DNA from: Glycomyces arizonensis DSM 44726
GTDB lineage: Bacteria > Actinomycetota > Actinomycetes > Mycobacteriales > Micromonosporaceae
Direction of reading: 5' to 3'
Assembly: GCF_000482705.1 (NCBI RefSeq)
Contig: NZ_KI519475.1
Span: forward strand, 94,789 to 158,788
DNA: 64,000 nt
Shown: one piece after another, positions 1 to 8,053 of the stretch
Position numbering within the stretch: position 1 is the stretch's first letter
Layout of the letters: every line of letters starts with the position of its first letter
Notes under the pieces: model-generated
The model's input: only the letters and a program-made list of their open reading frames with translations
Database searches by the model: none
Told to the model about the DNA's origin: nothing
Position numbers and translations under genes: made by a program

Positions 1-491
1 CCGGCGAACTCGGCATGGGCCATGTTGATCCCGGTGTCGATGATGTAGGCGGTCACCCCCGAGCCGTCGCCGAGGTACTCGTAGGCGTTGTCGAGCGGCC
101 GGTCGAGCTGGTCGACGCGGTCGAGGCCCCACGACGGCGGGCCCGGCTGGACGCCGTCGACGCTGACCGTCCGGTTCTGCTCGACGTAGGCGACCGAGCC
201 GTCGGCGGCGACGCGTGCGGCCTCGTCGGCGCTCATCTCGGCGAGGAAGCCGTTGATGAGCTCGAAGCGGTCGACGACCTCGGCGTCGTACTCGCTCGAC
301 ATGGCGGAGAAGCCGTCCTCCATGACGACGATGTACTCGCCTTCGACGGCGTTCTCGGCTTCGGCGCCGAGCACGGTGCCGGCCGGGCCGGCGTGGGCGC
401 CGGTGGCGCTCAGGGCGACCGCTGCGAGCACGGCGACGGCGGCCAGCGCCGCCGCGGCGGCTCGGCGGATGGGGATCGCGGAGGTGGACAT
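1..491 (-). CDS. S8 (subtilisin-like) serine peptidase, N-terminal part, cut by window edge
   Basis: Reading leftward from ATG at 491, 163 codons stay open to the window edge. Residues 1 to about 35 form a Sec signal peptide (arginines near residue 9, then an alanine/valine-rich core). An inhibitor-I9-type propeptide follows (EYIVVMEDG near residue 52, VAYVEQNR near 102), then the start of the catalytic domain with PSWGLDRVDQ and the catalytic-aspartate motif AYIIDTGIN. His and Ser of the triad lie outside the window. A strong ribosome binding site, AAAGGGAG at 508-501, sits 9 bases before the ATG and fixes the start. The family is made as an inactive secreted zymogen and matured outside the cell, degrading extracellular protein. 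Nothing in view shows its substrate. Confidence 0.9.
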   Translation of the reverse strand, partial: MSTSAIPIRRAAAAALAAVAVLAAVALSATGAHAGPAGTVLGAEAENAVEGEYIVVMEDGFSAMSSEYDAEVVDRFELINGFLAEMSADEAARVAADGSVAYVEQNRTVSVDGVQPGPPSWGLDRVDQLDRPLDNAYEYLGDGSGVTAYIIDTGINMAHAEFA

Positions 492-873
492 CAAGGGACA
501 CTCCCTTTCGGTCGGTCCGGACCGGTCGCGAAGCATGATGGGACGCACGCGGATCCGGACTGGTCGGTTCGATGAAACCAACCCTTTCGGGCTTTCGGAT
601 CGAGGTTAGGCAAAGAACGGTGAAATGGGAAGCCCATGTACGAGCGGTGCGAATGAGCGAATAGACGGCCACGACGCCCATCACCGTCGCGGGCATGGGA
701 ATCCGGTACACTGCCGACTCGAAGTCATATCGGACACCATGCGTCCCAATGGTTCCGGTGGGACGCAGCCGTCGCGCGACACGCCCGGGGCGGCCCCGAG
801 CCTCGCAGTGCAGTCGGGTATCGGTCAGACGCCGTGCGAGCCATGGGACGCGGCCCGCGGACGGCGATGCGGA
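492..873. other. Intergenic region between the protease and the ABC-F gene
   Basis: No supportable gene is seen in these 382 bases. The stretch holds the 5' leader and presumed promoter of the leftward protease, including a 12-base perfect palindrome CGGTCCGGACCG at 513-524 in the transcribed leader, and the 3' flank of the leftward ABC-F gene. I could not assign a convincing -35/-10 pair. Confidence 0.5.
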
Positions 874-2658
874 TCAGTCGGCGAGCGCCATCCAGCGCTC
901 TTCGATCTCGTCGCGTTCGCGCTCCAGCTCGGTCAGTCGGCCCTGGAGCTCGGTGAGCCTGGCGGGGTCGGTCGCGGACGCGGCCATGTCGGCGTGGACC
1001 TCGGCGATCCTGGCCTCGACCTTCTCCAGACGACGCTCCAGTTTCGACAGCTCCTTCTGCGTGGCGCGGTCGACCGTCGACTGCGAGGGCGGCTTCGACT
1101 GCGTCGCGGCCTGAGCGGCCGGGGCGGACTTCACCTCGGCGCGGCGCTCGAGGTACTCCTCGATGCCGCGCGGCAGCATCCGCAGGTGTTTGTCGCCCAA
1201 GAGCGCCCACGTCTCGTCGGCGACGCGCTCGGTGAAGTACCGGTCGTGGCTGACCACGATCATCGTGCCCGGCCAGTCGTCGAGCAGGTCCTCCAGCTGC
1301 GTCAGCGTCTCGATGTCGAGGTCGTTCGTCGGCTCGTCGAGGAACAGCGCGTTCGGCTCGGCCATGAGCAGCCGCGCCAGCTGGAGGCGCCGCCGCTGCC
1401 CGCCCGAGAGGTCCCGCACCAGCGTGCGCTGGCGCCCGCCCACGAAACCGAGGCGCTCGGCCAGCTGCCCGGCCGACATCTCCTTCTTGCCCCACTGGAC
1501 CCGCTTGGCGACCTGCTCGATCGACTCGAGCACACGCCAGGAGCCGTCCAGGTCCTCCATGTGCTGGGTCAGCCACGCCAGCTTCACCGTGCGGCCCACC
1601 TTGATGCGCCCCTCGGCGGGCTGGCGGTCCTCGGTGGCGTCGGCCAGCGCCCGCAGCAGCGAGGTCTTGCCCGCGCCGTTGACGCCGACGAGCCCGACGC
1701 GCTTGCCGGGGCCGAGCATCCAGTCCAGGTGCTCGAGCAGGACCTGGTCCCCGGCCTTGACGGTGACGTCGTGCAGTTCGAAGACGGTCTTGCCGAGCCT
1801 GGCGGTGGCGAAGGAGACCAGCTCGGCCGTGTCGCGCGGCGGCGGCTCGTTCGCGATGAGCTCGTTCGCGGCGTCGATGCGGAACTTCGCCTTCGAGGTG
1901 CGCGCCTTGGCGCCGCGTTCGAGCCAGGCGAGCTCCTTGCGCATGAGGTTCTGGCGCTTCTCCTCGGCGATCGCGGCCTGGCGTTCGCGTTCGGCGCGGG
2001 CCAGGACGTACGCGCTGTAGCCGCCGTCGTATTCGAACACGCTGCCGCGCTGGACGTCCCAGATCCGGTCGCAGATCGCGTCGAGGAACCACCGGTCGTG
2101 CGTGACGACGACGATGGCGGACTTGATGCCGCCCAGGTAGGCCGCGAGCCAGGCGATGCCCTCGATGTCGAGGTGGTTCGTCGGCTCGTCGAGCAGGAGG
2201 AGGTCCGAAGGATCGACCAATACGCGGGCGAGGTCGACGCGCCTGCGCTCGCCGCCGGAGAGCACGCCGATCGCCGAGTCGAGCCCCTCCGGCAGACCCG
2301 GGGCGTCGAGGCCGCCGAACAGGCCGCCGAGGACCTCGCGGACGCGCGGCGAGGAGGCCCATTCGTGGGCGTCGGCGTCGCCGAACAGGGCGGTGCGGAC
2401 GCTCGCGGCGTCGGGGAGCGAGTCGGCCTGGCCGAGGCTCGCGACGGTGGTCCCGCCGGTGCGGACGACGCGGCCCGAATCGGGCTCGTCGGTGCGCGCG
2501 ATGAGCTTCAGCAGCGTCGACTTGCCGTCGCCGTTGCGGCCGACGACGCCGACGCGCTGTCCGGCGGACACGCCGAGCGAGACCGCATCGAGGATGACCT
2601 GCTCGGGGTAGGCCTTGGAGACGGTCTCGAGGTTCACGAGGTTGGGCGCTGCTGACAC
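874..2658 (-). CDS. ABC-F family ATPase (Uup/EttA-type, ribosome-associated)
   Basis: 594 aa with two ABC domains in one chain and no membrane segment, the hallmark of ABC-F translation factors. Domain 1 has Walker A GRNGDGKS (about residue 40), signature LSGGERRR (about 133) and Walker B LLLLDEPTNHLD. Domain 2 has GVNGAGKTS (about 325), LSGGQRRR and FLDEPTNDLD. An arginine/lysine-rich linker joins them, and the last 60 residues form a charged predicted coiled coil, as in Uup. The longer frame begins at 2838, but similarity to the family (PNLVNLETVSKAY) starts just after GTG 2658, so I use that start; no good ribosome binding site is visible. It probably acts on stalled or assembling ribosomes. 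An antibiotic-protection role is possible but not shown. Confidence 0.85.
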   Translation of the reverse strand: MSAAPNLVNLETVSKAYPEQVILDAVSLGVSAGQRVGVVGRNGDGKSTLLKLIARTDEPDSGRVVRTGGTTVASLGQADSLPDAASVRTALFGDADAHEWASSPRVREVLGGLFGGLDAPGLPEGLDSAIGVLSGGERRRVDLARVLVDPSDLLLLDEPTNHLDIEGIAWLAAYLGGIKSAIVVVTHDRWFLDAICDRIWDVQRGSVFEYDGGYSAYVLARAERERQAAIAEEKRQNLMRKELAWLERGAKARTSKAKFRIDAANELIANEPPPRDTAELVSFATARLGKTVFELHDVTVKAGDQVLLEHLDWMLGPGKRVGLVGVNGAGKTSLLRALADATEDRQPAEGRIKVGRTVKLAWLTQHMEDLDGSWRVLESIEQVAKRVQWGKKEMSAGQLAERLGFVGGRQRTLVRDLSGGQRRRLQLARLLMAEPNALFLDEPTNDLDIETLTQLEDLLDDWPGTMIVVSHDRYFTERVADETWALLGDKHLRMLPRGIEEYLERRAEVKSAPAAQAATQSKPPSQSTVDRATQKELSKLERRLEKVEARIAEVHADMAASATDPARLTELQGRLTELERERDEIEERWMALAD

Positions 2659-2692
2659 GTGGAACAAGACTACCGGCAGCACGGCGAGCGGG

Positions 2693-2781
2693 GCTCGCGA
2701 GCCGGTCATGGGCACAGCGGCGACGCTCGCGAGCCGCTCATGGGCACAGCTCGGGAGGCTCGCGAACCCCTCGTGAGCGCG
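2693..2781. repeat. Tandem repeat, about 2.5 copies of a 32-base unit
   Basis: Unit 1 is 2693-2724 and unit 2 is 2725-2756; both start GCTCGCGAGCCG and contain TCATGGGCACAGC. A decayed third copy starts at 2758 (GCTCGCGA). It lies between the divergent ABC-F and ABC-exporter genes, in what would be the 5' leader of the ABC-F transcript. Confidence 0.7.
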
Positions 2782-2838
2782 GTCGGTGACAGGATTGATG
2801 TGGCTTGCCAGTGAGACCTCAGTCATATATGGTGTCAC

Positions 2839-4716
2839 ATGGCAGTCATTATGACGTCAGATTGGAATCACATGACGCCCCCCAGTTTTCCCGCCGCCCG
2901 CGGCGTCCTCACCGTCGTCAGGCTGCTGCCCCGCATCAGCCGCCCCCGCACCGCCCTCCTCACCGGCACCACCCTCGCCGTCGCCCTCCTCCCGCTGGCC
3001 GTCACCATCGCCACCGGCCTGCTCATCGGCCGCATCCCCGCCGCGGCCGACGCCGGACCCGGCTCGCCCGAGGCCCGGGACGCCTACCTCCTGCTCGCCG
3101 CCGGTGCGATCGCCCTCCTGCTCCAGCGGCTCGTCGACAACGTCCACCGCGCCCTCGCCCTGAGCCTCGGACGCGACCTCGAACTGCTCCTCCAAGACCG
3201 CCTGGTCGCCGCCGTGGCCCGCCCGGCGGGCATCACCCACCTCGAAGACGACGACGTCCTCGCGCTGCTGCGGATCGCCCGCCAGCTCGGCATGGACTTC
3301 ATCCGCCCAGAGCGCGCCGTCCAGGGCCTGTCGAGGATCGCGCCGCAGTTCCTCACCGCCTTCGGCTCCTCGATCGTCCTGGGCTTCTTCAACGTCTGGA
3401 TCGGCCTGGCCTGGTTCGTCGCCTGGCCCGCGATCTTCCTCGCCATGCAGGGCGAGTACGGCCGCATGGGCAAGACCACCTACCTCCAGTCCACCGAGAT
3501 GCGCGAGACCGAGTACCTGCGCGACCTCGCCATCACCGCCGCGCCCGCCAAGGAGCTCCGCGTCTGGGGCATGATGCCGTGGCTGCTGGAGCGCTACGAC
3601 CGCAAGTGGGGCGAGCGCCTCGACCAGTCGAGGCGCACCGAGCACGTCCGCCTCCGCACCGCCGTCGCCGTCGTCGGCGCGCTCCTGGCGCTCACCGCGG
3701 TCACGACCGTCGCGCTCGTCGACGCCGGGCTCGCCGGTCTGGTCGGCTTCGGCGCCCTCGCCGTCTACGCCGTGGCCCTCCAGGGCATGTTCTACTTCTC
3801 GGCCTTCGACGACGACGCCGCGTTCGTCTCCTTCGGCACCCTCCCGATCCCCAAGGTCATGGACCTCGACGAACGCCTCGAAGTCGGTGAGCGGCAGGCG
3901 AGCGCCGAGCTCGCCCCGGCCGCGCCCGAGCGCGCGATCCGCTTCGAAGGCGTCGGCTTCGCCTACCCCGGCGGCCACGCCCCGGTGATCGAAGGACTCG
4001 ACCTGGAGATCGAGGCCGGGTCGTCCCTGGCCGTCGTCGGCCACAACGGCGCGGGCAAGACCAGCCTCGTCAAGCTCCTCGCAGGGCTCTACGCCCCCAC
4101 GGCCGGGAGGATCACCGTCGACGGCACCGACCTCGCCGACGTCGCGCCCGTCCAGTGGCGCACGCACCTCTCGGCCCTGTTCCAGGACTTCACCCGCTAC
4201 CAGCTCACGGTGCGCGACAACATCACCCTCGGTGCCCCGCACCTGGCCGCCGACACCGACCGGATCTGGAAGGCCTGCGAGCCGATGGGCATCCGCGACC
4301 TCGTCGAGTCGCTCCCCGACGGCCTCGACACCGTCCTCTCCGGAGAGTTCAAGGGGGGCACCGACCTCTCCGGCGGCCAGTGGCAGCGCATCGCCCTGGC
4401 CCGCGCGCTCTTCGCCGTCCAAGCGGGAGCGAAGGTCCTCATCCTCGACGAGCCCGCCGCCGCCCTCGACGTCCGCGCCGAAGCCGAGCTCTACGAGCAG
4501 TTCCTCGACATCACCGCCGGACTGACCACCATCGTCATCTCCCACCGCTTCTCCACCGTCCGCCGCGCCGACCGCATCGTCGTCCTCGACGGCGGCCGCG
4601 TCACCGAGGACGGCTCCCACACCGAGCTCATGGCCCTCGGCGGCACCTACGCGACGGCGTTCACCCTCCAGGCCGACCGGCTGGCCCGCACCGCACTCCC
4701 CGGCGAAGACCACTAA
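2839..4716 (+). CDS. ABC exporter half-transporter (permease fused to ATPase), subunit 1
   Basis: 625 aa. The first 330 residues hold about five to six hydrophobic segments (type I exporter membrane domain), followed by an ATPase domain with Walker A GHNGAGKTS, signature TDLSGGQWQR, Walker B VLILDEPAAALD and the H-loop ISHRFST. It is followed after 9 bases by a second protein of the same build, so the two probably form a heterodimeric exporter. The D after DEPAAAL and the intact Walker B suggest a competent ATPase. The substrate is unknown: no peptide-precursor, regulator or resistance gene is adjacent. Start choice is uncertain: ATG 2839 follows an AT-rich TATATG at about 2826 and could be leaderless, while ATG 2872 (MTPPSF) is an equally plausible start closer to the conserved domain. 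Confidence 0.85.
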   Translation: MAVIMTSDWNHMTPPSFPAARGVLTVVRLLPRISRPRTALLTGTTLAVALLPLAVTIATGLLIGRIPAAADAGPGSPEARDAYLLLAAGAIALLLQRLVDNVHRALALSLGRDLELLLQDRLVAAVARPAGITHLEDDDVLALLRIARQLGMDFIRPERAVQGLSRIAPQFLTAFGSSIVLGFFNVWIGLAWFVAWPAIFLAMQGEYGRMGKTTYLQSTEMRETEYLRDLAITAAPAKELRVWGMMPWLLERYDRKWGERLDQSRRTEHVRLRTAVAVVGALLALTAVTTVALVDAGLAGLVGFGALAVYAVALQGMFYFSAFDDDAAFVSFGTLPIPKVMDLDERLEVGERQASAELAPAAPERAIRFEGVGFAYPGGHAPVIEGLDLEIEAGSSLAVVGHNGAGKTSLVKLLAGLYAPTAGRITVDGTDLADVAPVQWRTHLSALFQDFTRYQLTVRDNITLGAPHLAADTDRIWKACEPMGIRDLVESLPDGLDTVLSGEFKGGTDLSGGQWQRIALARALFAVQAGAKVLILDEPAAALDVRAEAELYEQFLDITAGLTTIVISHRFSTVRRADRIVVLDGGRVTEDGSHTELMALGGTYATAFTLQADRLARTALPGEDH

Positions 4717-4725
4717 GGACCTCTC

Positions 4726-6555
4726 ATGATCGCGAACCTCAAGTCCGGCTGGCTCGGCTACTGGAAATCCCTGGCCATCGGCTACCGCGCGGGCCCGAAG
4801 GCCGTCATCGGGCAGATCCTCCTCGGTGCGATCCAGGCGACGCTGATGCCGCTGATCGTCTACGCGCTCAAGCTCATGATCGACGGCGTCCAGAACGGCG
4901 ACGAGCGCGCCGCGACCGCTGCCGCCGTCGCGCTGGCCCTCGGCGTCGCCCTCGTCTGGGCCGTCATCTTCGCCTACGTCAAGCTCGTGTTCGCGGTGTT
5001 CTACCGCGCCAACCGCACCGCCGACCGGGAACTCATGAGGCTCATGGGGAACCCGCCGGGGCTCGACCACCACGAGCGCGCCGACTACCTCGACCGCGTC
5101 CAGCACATCCGCGAGGACCGCTGGCTGCTCAGCGGCGGCGTCAACTGGACCGCCCAGTGGCTCCGGGCCGTGATCACCATCCTCGTCGGCGGCGCCCTGC
5201 TCGTCCAGGTCCACCCGCTGCTGCTGCTCTTCCCGGCGATAAGCCTGGGCGCCATGATGTTCGCCCAGCGAGGCAGCAACATCGAGGACAAGGCCATCAA
5301 GGACACCGGCGAGACCGAGCGCAAGCGCCGCCACCTGTTCGAGGTCGCCACCGCCGCGGCCTCCGGCAAGGAGCTGCGGGTCTTCGGCAGCGCCGAGGCG
5401 GTCGGCCGCCTCCACACCGAGGTCGGGCGCGCGGTGGTCGACCACCGCAACCGGGAGCAGTGGCGGGCCGCCCGCGCCGTCGCCGCCGAAGGCGTCCTCT
5501 CGGCGGTCGGCATGGCCGCGGGCATCGGCTTCATCCTCTACCTGGCGCTTCAAGGCCGGGCGAGCGCCGGTGACGTGATCCTGCTCGTCGGCCTCATCGG
5601 GATGGTCGCGAACTCGGCAGGGGCGCTGGCGATGCAGACCTCGCTGCTGCTCCGCCTCGGCCGCCTCGGGCAGCGCCTCGCCTGGCTGAAGGCCTACGCC
5701 GACGCTTCGAGCGGACCGGCCGAGCCCGCCCCCGTACCGGAGCGCCTCTCGGACGGCATCGTCCTCGACGGCGTGTCCTTCGCCTATCCTGGAGCTGAAC
5801 GCCCCTCGCTCGACGACGTCTCGCTCGCCCTGCCCGCCGGGAAGGTCGTGGCCCTCGTCGGCGAGAACGGCGCCGGGAAGACCACCCTCGTCAAGCTCCT
5901 GTCCGGTTTCTATCAGCCGACAAGCGGCGTGATCACGGTCGACGGCGCGAACCTGACCGATTTCGCCACGGCCGACTGGAGGCGGCACATCGGGGCGACC
6001 TTCCAGGACTTCGCCCAGTTCGAGTTCACCGCCCGCGAGACCATCGGCGTCGGCGACATCGAAGGCGGCGTCGACGGTGCTTCAGCGTCCGCCTTCGGCA
6101 GTGCCTTCGACGATGACCGCGTCCGCTCCGCGATGGCCCGCGCCGGAGCCGACGACGTCATCGACGACCTCCCCTCCGGCCTGGACACGCGCCTGGGCAC
6201 CCGCTGGGACGGGGGCACCGACCTCTCGGGCGGCCAATGGCAGAAACTCGCCATCGGCCGCGGCCGCATGCGGCGCGAGCCGCTCCTGGTCCTGTTCGAC
6301 GAGCCGACCGCGGCGCTCGACCCGCAGACCGAGCACGCCCTGTTCGAGAAGTTCGCCGAGGAGGTCCGCGCCGGGCGCGGGCGCGGCACGGTCACCGTCC
6401 TGGTCTCCCACCGCTTCTCGACCGTCTCGATGGCCGACCTCATCGTCGTCCTCGAAGGCGGCCGCGTCGCCGAGACCGGCACCCACGATGAGCTCATGGC
6501 CCTCGGCGGCGCCTACGCCGAGCTCTACGGCCTCCAGTCCTCGGCCTACCGCTGA
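4726..6555 (+). CDS. ABC exporter half-transporter (permease fused to ATPase), subunit 2
   Basis: 609 aa and the same layout as its upstream neighbour: a membrane domain of roughly residues 1-330, then an ATPase with Walker A GENGAGKTT, signature TDLSGGQWQK, Walker B LVLFDEPTAALD and H-loop LVSHRFST. The unusual signature variant GGQWQ is shared by both halves, which supports a co-evolved heterodimer descended from a duplication. A ribosome-binding stretch overlaps the end of the upstream gene, and the 9-base gap implies co-transcription. Substrate unknown. No terminator hairpin is evident before the transposase that follows in the opposite direction. Confidence 0.85.
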   Translation: MIANLKSGWLGYWKSLAIGYRAGPKAVIGQILLGAIQATLMPLIVYALKLMIDGVQNGDERAATAAAVALALGVALVWAVIFAYVKLVFAVFYRANRTADRELMRLMGNPPGLDHHERADYLDRVQHIREDRWLLSGGVNWTAQWLRAVITILVGGALLVQVHPLLLLFPAISLGAMMFAQRGSNIEDKAIKDTGETERKRRHLFEVATAAASGKELRVFGSAEAVGRLHTEVGRAVVDHRNREQWRAARAVAAEGVLSAVGMAAGIGFILYLALQGRASAGDVILLVGLIGMVANSAGALAMQTSLLLRLGRLGQRLAWLKAYADASSGPAEPAPVPERLSDGIVLDGVSFAYPGAERPSLDDVSLALPAGKVVALVGENGAGKTTLVKLLSGFYQPTSGVITVDGANLTDFATADWRRHIGATFQDFAQFEFTARETIGVGDIEGGVDGASASAFGSAFDDDRVRSAMARAGADDVIDDLPSGLDTRLGTRWDGGTDLSGGQWQKLAIGRGRMRREPLLVLFDEPTAALDPQTEHALFEKFAEEVRAGRGRGTVTVLVSHRFSTVSMADLIVVLEGGRVAETGTHDELMALGGAYAELYGLQSSAYR

Positions 6556-6708
6556 CCCGCTCGGGACCGCTGAACCGGACATCCGAGGCGGCGCAGGGGC
6601 ACCGGGGACGCGGCACATGAACCGCGCCCCGGTGTCCAGAGAGGCCGAATCGTCCGTTTCCGCACGGCGACAACCGTATTTCGTTGCATTCGCCCCCGAA
6701 GCCGCCCG

Positions 6709-7902
6709 TCAGCGCCAGCTGAGCGCCCGGCTTCCCGCCGGAGCACCGCCGCGGACCGCCTCGGCCCCCGCGCCGGTCGAGGCGGTGACCACGAGGAAGG
6801 CGTGCGCCAGCATCGCCAACGTGACGTGCCGGTACCAGCCCTCCCACCGGCGAACCTGGTAGTGGTCGAGCCCGCAGTCGGCCTTCGCGGCTCGGAAGCA
6901 CGACTCGATGGCCCACCGCGCGTCCGCGGTGCGCACGATCTCCTCGCGCGCCACCGCGTCCGAGTGGAAGCACAGGTAGTAGACGACCTCGGCCGGGCGC
7001 TCGACGGAGCGCCGCGCCAGCAGCGTGCGGACGAACCCGGCCGGGAGGCCGCACGAGCCCGGCAGCGTCGCCCAGGCCCAGTCGTACTCGTGCCGCCCCT
7101 GCGCGCACGCCCCCGCCGCGAGCCGGTGCCAGGCCGAGGCCGGCGCCCGCTCCACCAGCGCGTCGACGCGCCCGTCCTCCTCCAGCTCCGACACCGCCTC
7201 CGTGAGCGGCACCTCGACCACGTACGGCAGGCGGCGCGCGGACAGGAACGCCCGGAAGTCGCTGTCGTGCCCGTACGTCGCGTCCGCGGCCACCCATCCG
7301 GCCTCGACGCCGGCGGCCACGGCGCGGGCGATCATCGCCTCGGCCAGCCGCGGTTTCGACAGCGCCCCGGCGGCCACCCGCTCGGCCGGGACGCCCGCCG
7401 CCGCGCAGCGCTCGGGATCGTCGGTCCAGGAGGCCGGCAGGTACAGCTCACGGTCGATCAGCACCCCGCCGTGCCCGCCGACATAGGCCAGGAACACCCC
7501 GACCTGGCAGTTCTCGACCCTGCCCGCCGCGCGCGAGTACTGCCGGTGCACCCCGACCGAGGCCGGGCCGCGCTTGGCGAAGTCGAGCTCGTCGACGACC
7601 AGCGCCCCGGTGGGGCCCGCCAGGTTCACGGCGACGTAGGCCCGGAGCGCGTCGCGCACCGAATCGGCCGACCACACCGCCCGGCTCAGGAAGTGCTGCA
7701 CCCGCACCGGCGTCGCGTCCCCGGCGGCCTCGGCGAGCTGCCAGCCGCTCTTGCGTTCCACCGGAGCCAATAGACCCACCAGATAGGACCTGGCACGCCG
7801 TCTCAACTCGACTCTCCCGAACAATCCCGCCAACGTAAGGAAAAGCTCGTCCAATCGTGAACGCCATTCCCTGATCTTTTGCGGCGCAACATCTTTGACC
7901 AC
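6709..7902 (-). CDS. IS701-family transposase (DDE)
   Basis: 397 aa, full length for IS701-type transposases. The acidic triad is visible: first Asp in ALVVDELDFAKRG, second in WVAADATYGHDSDFR, and Glu in RWAIESCFRAAKADCG, followed by the YQVRRWEGWYRH segment typical of this family. The start is GTG 7902 (KDVAPQKIREW follows). The frame is uninterrupted, so the enzyme may be active. It sits in reverse orientation between the ABC exporter pair and the toxin-like cassette and could have helped bring the cassette in. Confidence 0.9.
   Translation of the reverse strand: MVKDVAPQKIREWRSRLDELFLTLAGLFGRVELRRRARSYLVGLLAPVERKSGWQLAEAAGDATPVRVQHFLSRAVWSADSVRDALRAYVAVNLAGPTGALVVDELDFAKRGPASVGVHRQYSRAAGRVENCQVGVFLAYVGGHGGVLIDRELYLPASWTDDPERCAAAGVPAERVAAGALSKPRLAEAMIARAVAAGVEAGWVAADATYGHDSDFRAFLSARRLPYVVEVPLTEAVSELEEDGRVDALVERAPASAWHRLAAGACAQGRHEYDWAWATLPGSCGLPAGFVRTLLARRSVERPAEVVYYLCFHSDAVAREEIVRTADARWAIESCFRAAKADCGLDHYQVRRWEGWYRHVTLAMLAHAFLVVTASTGAGAEAVRGGAPAGSRALSWR
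6709..7902 (-). mobile_element. IS701-like element, ends not resolved
   Basis: Only the transposase defines this element. I searched 6556-6708 and 7903-8053 for terminal inverted repeats and target-site duplications and found none I would defend. The 7800-7950 flank is visibly lower in G+C than its surroundings, as often seen at insertion-sequence edges. Confidence 0.6.
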
Positions 7903-8053
7903 AATTCAATGATATGAGATCACGAAGTACAACTGTCGGTTCGCCTTCGAACAGGAATCCCCGAGTAGTCCCGGTGGCTCGAGTGGTTGGTGATTCTGGA
8001 TGCAACGCGATCGAACGTCAGCGTCCGGTCGCCCATCCGAGAAAAGGAGCATC

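Noticed and set aside
2857..5988. A 1043-codon open frame antisense to the ABC exporter genes
   Set aside because: Low-complexity Gly/Asp/Glu/Val protein with no motif; it arises from the G+C-rich third positions of the real genes on the other strand.
2839..6555. A peptide natural-product gene cluster around the exporter pair
   Set aside because: No precursor peptide, modification enzyme or immunity gene found nearby.
6556..8053. Terminal inverted repeats and target duplication for the IS701-like element
   Set aside because: Candidate pairs around 6665-6695 and 7927-7945 did not align convincingly; I do not claim element ends.
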